Below are positions 1 through 10,430 of a DNA stretch of 64,000 bases, piece by piece. The notes beneath the pieces were generated by a model, which was given only the letters and a program-made list of their open reading frames with translations, was not told the origin of the DNA and did no database searches. How positions within the stretch are numbered: position 1 is the stretch's first letter; each line of letters starts with the position of its first letter. The DNA is from Pectobacterium fontis. GTDB taxonomy: Bacteria; Pseudomonadota; Gammaproteobacteria; Enterobacterales; Enterobacteriaceae. The position numbers and the translations under genes were made by a program. The stretch lies in contig NZ_JSXC01000030.1 of the NCBI RefSeq assembly GCF_000803215.1, forward strand, positions 110,293 through 174,292. Direction: 5' to 3'.

Positions 1-13
1 TTAAGTGCTTTTG

Positions 14-30
14 TGCGCAAAATTGGTGCA
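14..30 (-). promoter_or_regulatory. NtrC-like binding site at left edge
   Basis: Read on the minus strand, this 17-mer matches the NtrC palindrome TGCACCAAAATGGTGCA at 13 of 17 positions. In E. coli the gene after ubiX is argT, which is nitrogen regulated, so the site probably serves argT just outside the window. The match is seen; the target gene is inferred from synteny. Confidence 0.4.
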
Positions 31-47
31 ATGTGATAAAAAGGCAC

Positions 48-76
48 AAAAAAAGGGCAGTGAAGGTTTACCGCCC
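48..76 (-). terminator. Terminator after ubiX
   Basis: On the minus strand a 7-bp stem (GGGCGGT/ACTGCCC, one G-U pair) is followed by seven T residues. This is a classic intrinsic terminator about 40 bases past the ubiX stop. Confidence 0.8.
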
Positions 77-113
77 CAAGAGAAGAAAATAGCGCATGTT
101 GGCGTCTATCCTG

Positions 114-686
114 CTACGACGCACCTTGCCAGCGGGTAAAAAGATCTTTCGGCAACTCGATATCAAACTGGTCCAAAATGCGGTTCACCGTCTGATCGAC
201 AATATCCTGCACACTTTCTGGGCGATGATAAAACGCAGGCACCGGTGGCATAATGATCGCCCCCAGCTCAACGGCAGCGGTCATCAGCCGTAAATGCCCT
301 AAATGCAACGGCGTTTCACGCACGCCCAGCACCAAACGACGGCGCTCCTTCAGCACCACATCTGCTGCACGAGTCAACAGGTTGTCGCTGTAGCTATGCA
401 CAATGCCGGAAAGGGTTTTTATCGAACAGGGTAAAATCACCATCCCCGCTGTTTTAAACGATCCTGAGGAAACACTCGCCGCAATATCACGCGTGTCATG
501 CACCACATCGGCCAGCGCCTGTACGTCACGCAGACTAAAATCCGTTTCTAACGCCAGCGTCTGCCGGGCTGACTGACTCATGATCAGATGTGTTTCAATA
601 CCTTCCACCGTCTGTAATATCTGTAGTAGACGGATGCCGTAAATCACCCCGCTGGCACCGGAAATCCCTATAATGAGTCGCTTCAT
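114..686 (-). CDS. ubiX: Flavin prenyltransferase UbiX
   Basis: UbiX joins dimethylallyl phosphate to FMN, making the prenylated flavin used by the decarboxylase UbiD in ubiquinone synthesis. The 190-residue protein opens with MKRLIIGISGASG, the flavin-binding start typical of the family. An upstream in-frame methionine at 719 would add 11 residues with no family support, so 686 is preferred. It lies downstream of purF on the same strand as in E. coli, but a strong hairpin separates the two, so expression may be partly uncoupled from the purine operon. Confidence 0.93.
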   Translation of the reverse strand: MKRLIIGISGASGVIYGIRLLQILQTVEGIETHLIMSQSARQTLALETDFSLRDVQALADVVHDTRDIAASVSSGSFKTAGMVILPCSIKTLSGIVHSYSDNLLTRAADVVLKERRRLVLGVRETPLHLGHLRLMTAAVELGAIIMPPVPAFYHRPESVQDIVDQTVNRILDQFDIELPKDLFTRWQGAS

Positions 687-775
687 GTTTACTGTTCCTG
701 ATCGCCGCGGAAAAATCATCTATGCCGACTGTGCCGGATTACATAGGGATAAGCAAGGATAAGCACCGAACGACA

Positions 776-805
776 AAGGGGAAGACACTTTCGCGTCTTC
801 CCCTT
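776..805 (-). terminator. Hairpin after purF
   Basis: An 11-bp perfect stem (AAGGGGAAGAC/GTCTTCCCCTT) with an 8-base loop lies between purF and ubiX. On the minus strand it ends in TTTG, so it can act as a terminator or a partial attenuator before ubiX. Confidence 0.7.
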
Positions 806-832
806 CAATACAGCCTTACGTACAGCGAGCCG

Positions 833-2350
833 TTAGCCTTCGTTGTGCAATTCCAGATCTTCGACTTCATTCTGGCTACGCAACGCTTTGGCATCATCGT
901 TACGCAGTATTTCCAGATAATCCAGATAGCCCTGATCGACATCCTTCGTTACGTAAACCCCGTTGAACACCGAGCATTCAAACTGAGTAATATCTGGGTT
1001 ATCTTCACGCGCCGCTTCAATCAGATCGTCGAGATCCTGGAAAATAAGCGCATCAGCACCAATCATCTTACAGATCTCATCCACTTCACGACCGTGGGCA
1101 ATCAGCTCATTAACGCTTGGCATGTCGATGCCATACACGTTAGGGAAGCGAATTTCCGGTGCCGCAGAGGCCAGATAAACACGTTTAGCTCCTGCTTCAC
1201 GCGCCATCTCCACAATCTGCTCGGACGTTGTACCACGCACGATGGAGTCATCCACCAGCAGTACATTTTTGTCACGGAATTCGGCACGGTTGGCGTTCAG
1301 CTTACGACGCACCGATTTCTTACGCGCCTGCTGCCCTGGCATAATAAAGGTACGGCCAACATAGCGGTTTTTCACAAACCCCTGACGATACGGCTTGTTG
1401 ATAATGCGCGCGATTTCCAGCGCGATATCACAAGAGGTTTCAGGAATAGGGATCACAACATCAATATCGAGATCTTCCCACTGGCGCGCAATCTTTTCAC
1501 CCAGCTTCTGGCCCATGCGAACACGCGCGCTGTAGACCGAAATTTTATCGATGAAAGAGTCAGGGCGAGCGAAGTAGACATACTCGAACAGACAGGGATT
1601 GCTCTTTGGATTCTCTGCACACTGACGGGTAAACAACTGCCCTTTTTCCGTAATGTAGATCGCTTCTCCCGGCGCCACATCGCGTAAAAATTCGAAGCCC
1701 AGCGTATCCAGTGCGACGCTTTCTGACGCCACCATATATTCGCTGCGGCCATCTTCCAGATCGCGCTTACCGATAACCAGAGGACGAATGCCGTTAGGAT
1801 CGCGGAACGCCACCATGCCATGCCCGATAATCATGCCAACACAGGCATAGGCACCGCGAATTTGCTGGTGCGTCGCAGCAACGGCCGCAAAAATATTATC
1901 GGCTTCCAGCGGATAATGTTGGAAACGATCCAGCTCTCTGGCAAAGATATTCAGCAGAATTTCAGAATCAGACGTGGTGTTAACGTGACGACGTTCCTGC
2001 TCAAACAGCTTTTTACGCAGTTCGTGGGCGTTAGTCAGGTTACCGTTGTGAGCCAACGTGATACCGAACGGAGAGTTGACATAGAAAGGTTGTGCTTCCG
2101 AGGCGCTGGAACTGCCTGCGGTTGGATAGCGCACATGACCAAGCCCCATGTTGCCCTGTAAGCGTTGCATGTGCCGCGCTTCAAACACATCTTTCACCAG
2201 GCCATTGGCCTTACGCAGGCGAAAACAATTAAAGGCATCGATGGTTACAATACCCGCTGCATCCTGCCCACGGTGTTGCAACACCGTTAACGCGTCATAA
2301 ATCGACTGGTTGACCGGTGTAAAACCGGCGATACCGACAATACCGCACAT
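833..2350 (-). CDS. purF: Amidophosphoribosyltransferase PurF
   Basis: PurF makes 5-phosphoribosylamine from PRPP and glutamine, the committed step of de novo purine synthesis. The 505-residue length matches the family. The protein begins [10 protein letters not shown], placing the catalytic Cys2 of the Ntn-type glutaminase domain directly after the removable methionine. The PRPP-binding loop [13 protein letters not shown] is in the C-terminal phosphoribosyltransferase half. It follows cvpA by about 20 bases in the PurR-controlled cvpA-purF operon. Confidence 0.97.
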   Translation of the reverse strand: MCGIVGIAGFTPVNQSIYDALTVLQHRGQDAAGIVTIDAFNCFRLRKANGLVKDVFEARHMQRLQGNMGLGHVRYPTAGSSSASEAQPFYVNSPFGITLAHNGNLTNAHELRKKLFEQERRHVNTTSDSEILLNIFARELDRFQHYPLEADNIFAAVAATHQQIRGAYACVGMIIGHGMVAFRDPNGIRPLVIGKRDLEDGRSEYMVASESVALDTLGFEFLRDVAPGEAIYITEKGQLFTRQCAENPKSNPCLFEYVYFARPDSFIDKISVYSARVRMGQKLGEKIARQWEDLDIDVVIPIPETSCDIALEIARIINKPYRQGFVKNRYVGRTFIMPGQQARKKSVRRKLNANRAEFRDKNVLLVDDSIVRGTTSEQIVEMAREAGAKRVYLASAAPEIRFPNVYGIDMPSVNELIAHGREVDEICKMIGADALIFQDLDDLIEAAREDNPDITQFECSVFNGVYVTKDVDQGYLDYLEILRNDDAKALRSQNEVEDLELHNEG

Positions 2351-2371
2351 GGTGTCTTTTCCTCATCAGCG

Positions 2372-2872
2372 CTACCGCAGCGATAAATGCTGCGGCAAGA
2401 AACTTGACGTGCTTTGCAGGTAGTCAAAAAACCACCTGATAATATAACTGAACTGCGGGATTAACTGGGACTGCTTCCAGTCATCACTTTGTGAAAAACC
2501 GGTGAACGTATCCAGAAAGAATAGCAGTGCGGAAACGATCAGCACCCCGCGTAGCGCACCAAAACAGATGCCCAGTACGCGATCGGTGCCAGATAGCCCG
2601 GTACGTTCAACCAGCGAACTAATCACATAGTTAACGATAGCGCCCACAATCAATGTTGCAATGAACAGAATGGCAATCGCAATGCCGTTACGTACCAGCT
2701 CATCATCAAAACGGGTGAAGTAGACCGCAAGGTAAGCGTAGTAATGGCTGGCAACAAAAAAAGCACATCCCCAGGTTACTAACGACAACGCTTCACGAAC
2801 AAACCCCCGGATCAGGCTAACCAAAGCCGAAAATCCAATGATGCCAATAATGACGTAATCAACCCAAACCAT
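2372..2872 (-). CDS. cvpA: Membrane protein CvpA
   Basis: CvpA is a small inner-membrane protein needed for colicin V production in E. coli and linked elsewhere to bile-salt tolerance; its molecular activity is not established. The 166-residue protein starts [13 protein letters not shown] and has about four hydrophobic segments (near residues 5-22, 28-50, 62-85 and 100-122). It is the first gene of the purF operon, with a PurR box about 75 bases upstream of its start. Confidence 0.93.
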   Translation of the reverse strand: MVWVDYVIIGIIGFSALVSLIRGFVREALSLVTWGCAFFVASHYYAYLAVYFTRFDDELVRNGIAIAILFIATLIVGAIVNYVISSLVERTGLSGTDRVLGICFGALRGVLIVSALLFFLDTFTGFSQSDDWKQSQLIPQFSYIIRWFFDYLQSTSSFLPQHLSLR

Positions 2873-2946
2873 GAACGATCCTAATAATGAACGATGCTAC
2901 CGATTAGCCGCTACGTCATCCTGTTCGCGGCGCATTCTAACAGAAA

Positions 2947-2962
2947 AAGAAAACGTTTGCGT
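2947..2962 (-). promoter_or_regulatory. PurR box upstream of cvpA-purF
   Basis: On the minus strand the 16-mer reads ACGCAAACGTTTTCTT, very close to the PurR palindrome ACGCAAACGTTTGCGT and placed as in the E. coli purF operon. It predicts purine repression of cvpA-purF. Confidence 0.85.
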
Positions 2963-3060
2963 AGCGTATTTCCGTCGATTTCATCAATAGATAATCAGGC
3001 GAAAAAACTGACAATCGCTCATGCCTGATTCTATTAACTATCAACATCTCAACGCGAATA

Positions 3061-3096
3061 CGGGGAGAAACATCACACTGGTGAGCATCATCCCCG
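3061..3096. repeat. Imperfect hairpin between dedD and cvpA
   Basis: Outer arms CGGGGA/TCCCCG enclose a second pairing (CTCAC/GTGAT region) inside the 294-base dedD-cvpA gap. It may be a terminator or attenuator after dedD, or a small repeat element. No T run follows on the minus strand. Confidence 0.35.
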
Positions 3097-3166
3097 CAAC
3101 CGACTTCTGTTTATTTACGTGACTGACAGCAGACAGCCCGCCACATTATTCTCATACCCTGCAACC

Positions 3167-3922
3167 TTAACGAACGGAATACGCACGCACCTGTCCACTT
3201 AATCCGCTAAGCTGTTTCAGTTCACCCAGTGAAGACTCCAGCTTTTGCTTCGATGCATCCGGCCCCACGTAAATACGGGTGATTTGCCCTGAAACTGGCG
3301 TTGACGGCACGGTATACGCGCGATAGCCAGAGAGACGCAATTTGGCGACAATCTCATTCACCTTATCCGCGTTTTTCAGCGCACCGAGCTGCACAATGTA
3401 GGCTTGTCCGACAGGCGCTTGCGGCGTCGACGGTGTCTCAGGTTTCACTTCCGGCTTGGTTTCCGGTTTAGGCTCTGGCTTCGGTTTCACTTCTGGCTTC
3501 ACCTCAGGTTTTGTCTGAGGCTTCTGCGTCGCTGGCGTTGTCGTCTGAATCGGCGGCCGCTCAACGACCACTGGCGGTGCCGTCATGGCTGGCGCAGTCG
3601 TGGCAGGGTGGGAAGAGGGTGGTGTCTGCGTAGGGGATTCGGGCACAGTCGTTGCAGAGGATGTCTTTTCAGGCACCTCAACTTCTGCGCTATCCTGCAT
3701 CGCCGCCTCCGCGCCTTCCGGTGGCTGGTTTGGCTGTGACGGATTTAGCGCAGGTAGCGATTCCATCTCATTGCTGTCTCCCGGTTTTGGGATCAGCGGG
3801 ATCGACGCAAATTCGTCTTCGTAGTGCTTCTTTTTACCGTCCAGCAGGCCGGGTAAGACGATCACACCCAGCGCGACCAGAATAACCGTACCGACCAGAC
3901 GATTTTGAAATTTACTCGCCAT
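3167..3922 (-). CDS. dedD: Cell-division SPOR protein DedD
   Basis: DedD is a bitopic inner-membrane protein that reaches the septum by binding denuded peptidoglycan through its SPOR domain. From MASKFQNRLVG the protein has 251 residues: one membrane segment (about residues 8-28), a long Pro/Lys/Glu/Thr-rich linker containing repeated KPE units, and a C-terminal SPOR domain from about residue 175 (QAYIVQLGALKNADK). It is longer than the E. coli protein because of the linker. The start at 3922 overlaps the end of folC by 11 bases, indicating coupled translation. Confidence 0.9.
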   Translation of the reverse strand: MASKFQNRLVGTVILVALGVIVLPGLLDGKKKHYEDEFASIPLIPKPGDSNEMESLPALNPSQPNQPPEGAEAAMQDSAEVEVPEKTSSATTVPESPTQTPPSSHPATTAPAMTAPPVVVERPPIQTTTPATQKPQTKPEVKPEVKPKPEPKPETKPEVKPETPSTPQAPVGQAYIVQLGALKNADKVNEIVAKLRLSGYRAYTVPSTPVSGQITRIYVGPDASKQKLESSLGELKQLSGLSGQVRAYSVR

Positions 3923-5180
3923 TCGCCTTCTCCTCATCCCGCGCTTCCATGACATGCGCTACCGTATGAAAAGATCCACACACAATGACGATATCCTGAT
4001 CCGCCGCCTCGGACATCGCCTGCCGCCAGGCCGCCACGACATCGGGGAACGATTGGCTGCGCGTCAGGTGCTCAGCAATCTGCTGCGCCGTTGCGCCACG
4101 CGGCCCTTCCAGCGGCGCGCAATACCACTCATCCACCAACGGCATTAAGTGCGCCAGCGTCCCGGCGATATCTTTATCTGACAGCATACCGATGACAGCC
4201 CGCACTTTTCCGGTTTTTGGCAGTTCGGATAAGCGATTTGCCAGATAGGCCGCCGCATGAGGGTTGTGTGCTACATCAAGAATCAATCGCGGCGATGCCT
4301 GCACGGTCTGAAAACGACCGGGTAACGCGGCGTGCTGTAAGCCCTGTCGAATCGCCTCTTCGCTCACATTGAGTGAAGAATAGTGCAGTGCCGCCAATGC
4401 CGTCGCGGCATTAGCCAACGGGACATTGGGTAATGGCAGACGCGATAACTCGCGTTGCTTATCCTGCCAACTCCACGTCTCACGCTGCACCGAGTATTCC
4501 CAGTCGCGCCCACGGCGGCGCAAATGCGCTCCTTTCTCCGCGGCAACATCGGCAATCGTTCCCGGCATCTCTGGCTCACCGACGACGGCAGGTTTACCCT
4601 GGCGAAATATTCCGGCTTTCTCGCGACCAATGCTTTCCCGATCGTTCCCGAGCCAGTCGGTATGGTCGATAGCAATACTGGTTACCACGGACACATTCGC
4701 ATCCACAATATTCGTGGCATCCAGACGCCCACCTAATCCGACTTCCAGAATGACCACATCCAGATTCGCCTGCTTGAAGAGTTGCAGAGCCGACAATGTA
4801 CCGAATTCAAAGTAGGTGAGCGATATCGCTCCCCTGCCTGCTTCAATATCCGCAAACGCCTGCGTGTGCTGCGCCTCAGACAGTTCCTTACCCTGAATAC
4901 GCACCCGTTCGGTATAGCGAACAAGATGAGGCGAGCTGTACACGCCAACCCGCAGCCCAGCGGCCAGCAGAATGGATTCCAGCGTACAGCAGGTGGTTCC
5001 TTTGCCATTGGTGCCCGCGACGGTGAAAACCGTTGCAGCAGGCTGTAGCAGTTGGAGATGTTCAGCAACCTGCTTAACGCGTTCCAGACCTAAATCAATG
5101 GCCTGAGCGTGCAGGTGCTCAAGATAATGAAGCCACGTAACCAAAGGTGACGTGGCTTGAGGTATTTGAAGAGTATCCAT
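3912..5180 (-). CDS. folC: Dihydrofolate/folylpolyglutamate synthase FolC
   Basis: FolC adds L-glutamate to dihydropteroate to form dihydrofolate and later extends the polyglutamate tail of folates. The 422-residue protein has the Mur-ligase-type ATP loop VAGTNGKGTTCCTLE near residue 55 and the family motif SSPHLVRYTERVR shortly after. It lies between accD and dedD on the same strand, as in E. coli, and its 3' end overlaps dedD. Confidence 0.96.
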   Translation of the reverse strand: MDTLQIPQATSPLVTWLHYLEHLHAQAIDLGLERVKQVAEHLQLLQPAATVFTVAGTNGKGTTCCTLESILLAAGLRVGVYSSPHLVRYTERVRIQGKELSEAQHTQAFADIEAGRGAISLTYFEFGTLSALQLFKQANLDVVILEVGLGGRLDATNIVDANVSVVTSIAIDHTDWLGNDRESIGREKAGIFRQGKPAVVGEPEMPGTIADVAAEKGAHLRRRGRDWEYSVQRETWSWQDKQRELSRLPLPNVPLANAATALAALHYSSLNVSEEAIRQGLQHAALPGRFQTVQASPRLILDVAHNPHAAAYLANRLSELPKTGKVRAVIGMLSDKDIAGTLAHLMPLVDEWYCAPLEGPRGATAQQIAEHLTRSQSFPDVVAAWRQAMSEAADQDIVIVCGSFHTVAHVMEARDEEKANGE

Positions 5181-5211
5181 GAGTCCCGTTCACTGGCTTA
5201 CGGTTCATTGC

Positions 5212-5275
5212 GGGCTGAGCGTGCGTGTGTTTACCCGGTCGGAAACGACGTAGTCGAGTAGCACACGCCCAGCCC
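5212..5275. repeat. Long imperfect hairpin between accD and folC
   Basis: Arms GGGCTGAGCGTG and CACACGCCCAGCCC pair over about 12 bp with one mismatch around a roughly 35-base loop. It fills most of the accD-folC gap. No U-tract follows, so it is more likely an RNA stability or processing element than a terminator. Confidence 0.4.
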
Positions 5276-5285
5276 ATCATGTCAA

Positions 5286-6203
5286 TTATGCGTCATCCTG
5301 TGAGGCTTCAGACGGCGCATCGCTGCGGATTTCCACATCATCGTCGCCCGGTTCTGGATGGTTAGTCAGTTTGGCAAGGATAGTGGCCAGCTTGTAGCGC
5401 ATTTCCGGGCGACGAACGATCATATCGATCGCCCCTTTCTCAATCAGGAATTCACTGCGCTGGAAGCCCGGCGGCAGTTTTTCACGCACGGTTTGTTCGA
5501 TAACGCGTGGGCCGGCAAAACCGATCAGCGCTTTCGGCTCGGCAATATTCAAGTCACCCAGCATCGCCAGACTCGCGGAAACGCCGCCCATAGTGGGGTC
5601 AGTCAGCACAGAGATGTAAGGCAAACCACGCTCGCGCATTTTTGCCAATGCCGCACTGGTTTTCGCCATTTGCATCAGCGACATCAGCGCTTCCTGCATA
5701 CGCGCACCGCCACTGGCGGAGAAGCACACCAGCGGGCAACCGTCTTCCAATGCCTGCTCAACGGCACGCACAAAACGCGCCCCCACGACAGACGCCATTG
5801 AGCCGCCCATAAAAGCGAACTCAAACGATGCGGCCACAACCGGCATGCCGTACAACGTGCCTTTCATGACGATCAGCGCGTCTTTCTCATCGGACTGTTT
5901 CTGCGCAGAAACCAGACGATCTTTATATTTTTTGGAATCCCGGAATTTCAGGACATCCTTCGGTTCCAGTTCGCTTCCCAGTTCGACAGTGTTTTCTTTA
6001 TCCAGAAAAGCCTGTAGGCGGGCGCGCGCGGAAAGACGCATATGGTGATCGCACTTCGGGCAGACCTCCAGATTGCGCTCTAATTCAGCACGATAAAGAA
6101 CCTGACCGCAGCTATCACATTTTGTCCAGACCCCCTCAGGGATGTTCGCTTTACGGGTCGGCGTGATATTGCTTTTGTTAAGAATTCGTTCAATCCAGCT
6201 CAT
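5286..6203 (-). CDS. accD: Acetyl-CoA carboxylase carboxyltransferase subunit beta
   Basis: AccD with AccA moves the carboxyl group from carboxybiotin to acetyl-CoA, giving malonyl-CoA for fatty-acid synthesis. The 305-residue protein carries the N-terminal zinc ribbon with Cys29, Cys32, Cys48 and Cys51, followed by the crotonase-fold domain with the [12 protein letters not shown] and [10 protein letters not shown] segments. The acidic C-terminal tail is typical. It lies downstream of dedA in the conserved block. Confidence 0.97.
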   Translation of the reverse strand: MSWIERILNKSNITPTRKANIPEGVWTKCDSCGQVLYRAELERNLEVCPKCDHHMRLSARARLQAFLDKENTVELGSELEPKDVLKFRDSKKYKDRLVSAQKQSDEKDALIVMKGTLYGMPVVAASFEFAFMGGSMASVVGARFVRAVEQALEDGCPLVCFSASGGARMQEALMSLMQMAKTSAALAKMRERGLPYISVLTDPTMGGVSASLAMLGDLNIAEPKALIGFAGPRVIEQTVREKLPPGFQRSEFLIEKGAIDMIVRRPEMRYKLATILAKLTNHPEPGDDDVEIRSDAPSEASQDDA

Positions 6204-6427
6204 TGATAACCTTTCTGCTTGAACCTGGCAAATGCCAGTCCGCTGTTCATGTTATTCCTTGACAACATTGCCAATGAAAAAATGCCTGAGACGCACGACA
6301 ATCGCGGTACTAAGGCATCGGCACCAAGGATGTTCCCAAGAACAGACCATAAATGCTGCCCATTAAACCATAACGCTCCGGGACTGTGGATAAAAAACTG
6401 GTCAAACCGGATGTTAAAATACTTCAC

Positions 6428-7090
6428 TTATTTCACATTGCCGCGCATGGCCGTTCTACGATGGCGGGCAATCTCAATAATGCCAGGCAGAATAGAGAGG
6501 AAAATAATCGCGACAATCAGCAATTTCAGATTTTCCTGCACTACAGGCAAATCGCCGAACAGGTAGCCCGCATAGGTGAACGACAGCACCCACAGCAGCG
6601 CACCAATAACATTATAGGCGGCAAAATGCCGATAGCTCATGTGCCCCATTCCGGCGACAAACGGCGCAAATGTTCTCACAATCGGGACAAAGCGCGCCAG
6701 AATTATCGTCTTGCCGCCGTGACGTGCGTAAAACGCATGCGTTTTATCCAGATAGCTACGGCGGAAAATTTTTGAGTTCGGGTTGCTAAACAGTTTCTCA
6801 CCGAATAGGCGTCCTATCGTGTAGTTCACGGCATCGCCCGTAACCGCGGCAACAATCATCAGGAACACCATCGTATGCACATTCAGATCGTTCGACGGCA
6901 GCGCCGCCAGCGCACCTGCGACAAACAACAGCGAATCCCCCGGCAAAAACGGCGTCACCACCAGCCCCGTCTCACAGAACAAGATCAGAAACAAAATGGC
7001 ATAAACCCAGACACCATATTGCGCCACCAGTTCCGCCAGATGGACGTCAATGTGCAGAATAAAATCAATAATAAACTGTATAAACTCCAT
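6428..7090 (-). CDS. dedA: DedA-family membrane protein
   Basis: DedA-family proteins are polytopic inner-membrane proteins required for envelope homeostasis; flippase-type roles for undecaprenyl phosphate or phospholipids are reported for relatives. Starting at [10 protein letters not shown] gives 220 residues, close to E. coli DedA (219). The motifs [17 protein letters not shown] and the [17 protein letters not shown] segment ([16 protein letters not shown]) are hallmarks of the family. The open frame extends upstream into truA, but that part has no family likeness. Confidence 0.94.
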   Translation of the reverse strand: MEFIQFIIDFILHIDVHLAELVAQYGVWVYAILFLILFCETGLVVTPFLPGDSLLFVAGALAALPSNDLNVHTMVFLMIVAAVTGDAVNYTIGRLFGEKLFSNPNSKIFRRSYLDKTHAFYARHGGKTIILARFVPIVRTFAPFVAGMGHMSYRHFAAYNVIGALLWVLSFTYAGYLFGDLPVVQENLKLLIVAIIFLSILPGIIEIARHRRTAMRGNVK

Positions 7091-7112
7091 CACAGCGTCT
7101 TCTCCCAAAACG

Positions 7113-7964
7113 TTAATCGGCCAAAAAGAGTGGCCCCATCGTAGGCTGCGGCAAAGCAAAACGGGCGGGGTAATCCACTGCAACCAAATACAGGCCTTCA
7201 GCTCTGGCCGTCGCGGCCGCCAGCGTACGATCTTTGGCCGCCAGTAATTCCGCAATCCACGATTCGGGTCGGTTGCCACAACCGACTTCCATCAGGCTGC
7301 CCACAATGTTACGTACCATGTGGTGAACGAACGCATTGGCCTTAATATCTACCACGATATAGTCACCGTGGCGTGTAACCTTTAAATGATTTACATAGCG
7401 CCACGGCGTGCGCGACTGGCACTGCACAGCCCGAAAAGAGGTGAAATCATTTTCCCCTAACAGACACTGCCCGGCCCGCTCCATGCGTTCCGTATCCAAC
7501 GGGTGATAAAAATGCGTCATACCGTGTGAAAGCACGGCGGGGCGATAGCGATGATTATAAATGACATAACGGTAGCGGCGCGCCGTCGCGCTGAAACGCG
7601 CATGAAAATCCTCATCCACGGTTTTCACCCAGCGCACCGCGATGTCCGGCGGTAAATTCGCATTCACCCCCATCGTCCAGGCAGCGTCTTTTCGGATCGC
7701 CTGCGTGGTGAAATGCACTACTTGCCCCGTTCCGTGAACCCCGGCATCGGTTCGTCCGGCGCAAAACACCTCTATCGGTTCATCCGCGACTTTGCTCAGT
7801 GCCTTTTCAAGGCAGGCCTGAACACTGGCAACATCAGACTGACGCTGCCAGCCATAATACTGGCTACCGTCATACTCAATGCCCAGCGCGACTTTCAGCG
7901 AGGCGCGTTCGTTTTCCGCAACGGCAACAGCCTGAATTACCGCCGCCTGAGTGGTTTCCGACAT
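7113..7964 (-). CDS. truA: tRNA pseudouridine(38-40) synthase TruA
   Basis: TruA converts uridines 38-40 of the tRNA anticodon arm to pseudouridine. The catalytic aspartate is in [15 protein letters not shown] (Asp73 with this start). The usg stop and truA start share a base in a TAATG arrangement at 7962-7966, which fixes the start at 7964 and gives 283 residues, slightly longer at the N terminus than E. coli TruA (270). Confidence 0.96.
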   Translation of the reverse strand: MSETTQAAVIQAVAVAENERASLKVALGIEYDGSQYYGWQRQSDVASVQACLEKALSKVADEPIEVFCAGRTDAGVHGTGQVVHFTTQAIRKDAAWTMGVNANLPPDIAVRWVKTVDEDFHARFSATARRYRYVIYNHRYRPAVLSHGMTHFYHPLDTERMERAGQCLLGENDFTSFRAVQCQSRTPWRYVNHLKVTRHGDYIVVDIKANAFVHHMVRNIVGSLMEVGCGNRPESWIAELLAAKDRTLAAATARAEGLYLVAVDYPARFALPQPTMGPLFLAD

Positions 7965-8974
7965 TACCCGAGATACTCCTGCACCAGACATTCTGCCGTT
8001 GCCACTGCCATCAACGCGCCGCCAAAACGGGCGTTATCCGCAACCGACCAGAATTGCAGCAGTTCAGGAATACCGTAATCATTACGTAGGCAGCCAACGC
8101 TCAGTTGCCCATTGCCGGATGCATCACCAACCTGCGTTGGGTAATCCTGCTCGTCGCTCACCTGAATGTTTCCGGCATTGAGCAGTTCGTCACGGGCTTC
8201 TTCCGCAGACAGCAGGCGCAGCGCTTCAAGATGAACAACCTGCGCGTGACCGTAGAACACCGGCGACTGGATGCAGGTCACGGAAATCGGTAATCCTTCG
8301 TCCTGTAAGACTTTACGCACCTGATCCACCAAACGACGTTCTTCGCGCACGCTACCCACCTCATCCGGCAGTAAAGGCAACAAATTGAACGCCAGTTGTT
8401 TCGGGAACATGCCTTCTTCGGGCGGAATACCGTTCAGCAAACGGGCGCTTTGCCCAGCCAAATCGTCTATCGCTGCTTTACCGTGCGCGGAAACTGACAA
8501 CATATTGACGACATGCAGGCGCGAAAGTCCGGCGGCATCAGTTAGCGGTTTAATTGCCGTCAGCAGTTGGCTGGTCAGGCTATCCGCCACCGCGACGATA
8601 TTGCGGTTACGATAATCCGCCAACGTATGCGTATTCACGCCTGGCACCACCAGCGGGACATCCGGCTCCAGTGCGAACAGGCCGCTACTGTCGATGACCA
8701 GACAGCCCGCCTCCCCCGCCTCTTCCGCATAGCGGGCGCTGACATCTTGTCCGGCGACAAAAAACGCCAATTGCGCCTGTGACCAGTCAAAATCAGCCAC
8801 ATCGGTGACCAGACAGGATTTGCCGTTAAACCGTATCGTTTCACCCGCGCTACGTTCGCTGGCCAGCGGATACAGTTCCCCCACCGGGAATTCACGTTCC
8901 TGCAATAATTCCAGTAACGCCGTGCCTACTGCGCCCGTTGCGCCTAGCAGAGCAATATTCCAGCCGTCAGACAT
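7964..8974 (-). CDS. usg: USG-1 protein, aspartate-semialdehyde dehydrogenase homologue
   Basis: Usg resembles aspartate-semialdehyde dehydrogenase but has no established activity. From [14 protein letters not shown] it has 336 residues (E. coli 337), with an N-terminal Rossmann loop ([14 protein letters not shown]). The region that carries the catalytic cysteine in true dehydrogenases reads ADSLTSQLL here, with Ser132 in the cysteine position, so the classic reaction is unlikely. The coupling to truA through a TAATG overlap is conserved in enterics. Confidence 0.92.
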   Translation of the reverse strand: MSDGWNIALLGATGAVGTALLELLQEREFPVGELYPLASERSAGETIRFNGKSCLVTDVADFDWSQAQLAFFVAGQDVSARYAEEAGEAGCLVIDSSGLFALEPDVPLVVPGVNTHTLADYRNRNIVAVADSLTSQLLTAIKPLTDAAGLSRLHVVNMLSVSAHGKAAIDDLAGQSARLLNGIPPEEGMFPKQLAFNLLPLLPDEVGSVREERRLVDQVRKVLQDEGLPISVTCIQSPVFYGHAQVVHLEALRLLSAEEARDELLNAGNIQVSDEQDYPTQVGDASGNGQLSVGCLRNDYGIPELLQFWSVADNARFGGALMAVATAECLVQEYLG

Positions 8975-9008
8975 TTGGTTCTCTCCCAAATTTTGAATGA
9001 AACACAAA

Positions 9009-9057
9009 TCATGAAGTAAACTGACAGACGATAGCGATACCGTCTGTCAGTTCATGA
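9009..9057. repeat. Strong hairpin between pdxB and usg
   Basis: A perfect 12-bp stem (AACTGACAGACG/CGTCTGTCAGTT, 10-base loop) is extended by outer arms TCATGAA/TTCATGA. It sits in the 159-base gap within the pdxB-usg-truA transcription unit. On the minus strand the bases after it are only moderately T-rich, so attenuation or RNA processing is as likely as termination. Confidence 0.55.
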
Positions 9058-9133
9058 ATAAATAACTGTCCATTAATGAATAAAGAGTAGGCTTGTGCAA
9101 CGCCTCGCCAGCGGAAGCCTCAAGAGCACGCCG

Positions 9134-10270
9134 TTAACGTGCGCCCCGCACTGACGCCGTGAATCCCAGCGCGTTCAGGCAATCTGCGCTACTGGCATCG
9201 GCACAGATAACATGGAGTGACGACCATTCGCGTCGTTCCTGATAATGTTTACGCAGACGATCAAATTCGCCGTCCTGATGCGCAACATGGCGTAACAGCG
9301 CATCATCCCGACGCACATCATACACCAGATGCACCAGACGTTTTAGCAACGCCTCATCCAGCGATGCAGTCAATGTTACTTCGGCATACTCAGGTTCAGG
9401 TAACAGCGACGCCAGCGCTACCTGCTGCGGCGTTCCGACAAATTCGCTCCAGGCTTCAAAAACCTGCGTAGTCCCGCGCGCTTTCCCTTCCAACGTATAG
9501 CCCGCAATGTGCGCGGTACCGATATCCACTCGCGCTAACAGTTCGATTGATAACTCAGGTTCTGGCTCCCATACGTCAAGAATGACGCTGAGCTTTTTCC
9601 CCTGTTGCAGTGCTGTAAGCAGTGCCGCGTTGTCCACCACCGAGCCACGACAGGCATTGATCAGAATACGTCCGTCAGCCAACGCGCTCAGCACATTGGC
9701 ATCAACCAAATGGTGCGTCCGGTACGGCCCGTCCATGAACAATGGCGTATGCAGTGTCAGAATATCGGCATCACGCACCAGCGTCTCTAGCGGCAGAAAA
9801 TCCCCCGCATCACCGCGATCGGCACGCGGTGGATCGCACAACAGCGTTTTAACACCCCAGGCCTTAAGGCGTGCATCCAGACGCCGGCCAACATTCCCCA
9901 CGCCGACAATCCCTACGGTTTTATCACGCAATTGAAAGCCATCACGCTCGGCCAGCATCAGCAAAGAAGAAAACACGTACTCCACCACGGCGATGGCATT
10001 GCAACCGGGAGCCGCAGAAAACGCGATACCGTTGGCATTAAGCCAGGCATCATCAACATGGTCGGTGCCTGCCGTTGCGCTGCCGACAAATTTTACCGTC
10101 GAGCCAGACAGCAGATCCGCATTCACCTTCGTGACCGATCGCACCATCAGCGCATCCGCCCTTGCCAATAGATCGCGCGGTAAAGGGCGACCCGGTACGG
10201 CCTGAACCTCACCCAAACGGCTGAAAAGCTCGCGAGCATACGGCATATTCTCATCAACCAGAATCTTCAT
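9134..10270 (-). CDS. pdxB: Erythronate-4-phosphate dehydrogenase PdxB
   Basis: PdxB oxidises 4-phosphoerythronate in the deoxyxylulose-5-phosphate-dependent pyridoxal phosphate pathway. Starting at [12 protein letters not shown] gives 378 residues, the E. coli length. The NAD-binding loop [16 protein letters not shown] lies around residue 120, and the D-2-hydroxyacid dehydrogenase core is followed by the PdxB-specific C-terminal dimerisation region. It heads the block running through usg, truA and dedA. Confidence 0.96.
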   Translation of the reverse strand: MKILVDENMPYARELFSRLGEVQAVPGRPLPRDLLARADALMVRSVTKVNADLLSGSTVKFVGSATAGTDHVDDAWLNANGIAFSAAPGCNAIAVVEYVFSSLLMLAERDGFQLRDKTVGIVGVGNVGRRLDARLKAWGVKTLLCDPPRADRGDAGDFLPLETLVRDADILTLHTPLFMDGPYRTHHLVDANVLSALADGRILINACRGSVVDNAALLTALQQGKKLSVILDVWEPEPELSIELLARVDIGTAHIAGYTLEGKARGTTQVFEAWSEFVGTPQQVALASLLPEPEYAEVTLTASLDEALLKRLVHLVYDVRRDDALLRHVAHQDGEFDRLRKHYQERREWSSLHVICADASSADCLNALGFTASVRGAR

Positions 10271-10430
10271 TATTTTCTCCGACATCGGTAGCCAGCCCAA
10301 AAAAGCGGGGAGACATTTTGCCACCGAATGACGAAGAAGCCCAAGGGGTTATTCTGATGCGATGGCTACCTAATCTAATCGGAGATTGCTATGATTCATC
10401 TCAATCATGACGGCTGTGAGGATAACCGAT

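Noticed and set aside
722..1687. 321-codon plus-strand open frame
   Set aside because: It lies wholly antisense to purF, is a codon-bias shadow, and shows no motif.
3404..3739. Arg-rich plus-strand open frame
   Set aside because: It is the antisense of the low-complexity Pro/Lys/Glu linker in dedD.
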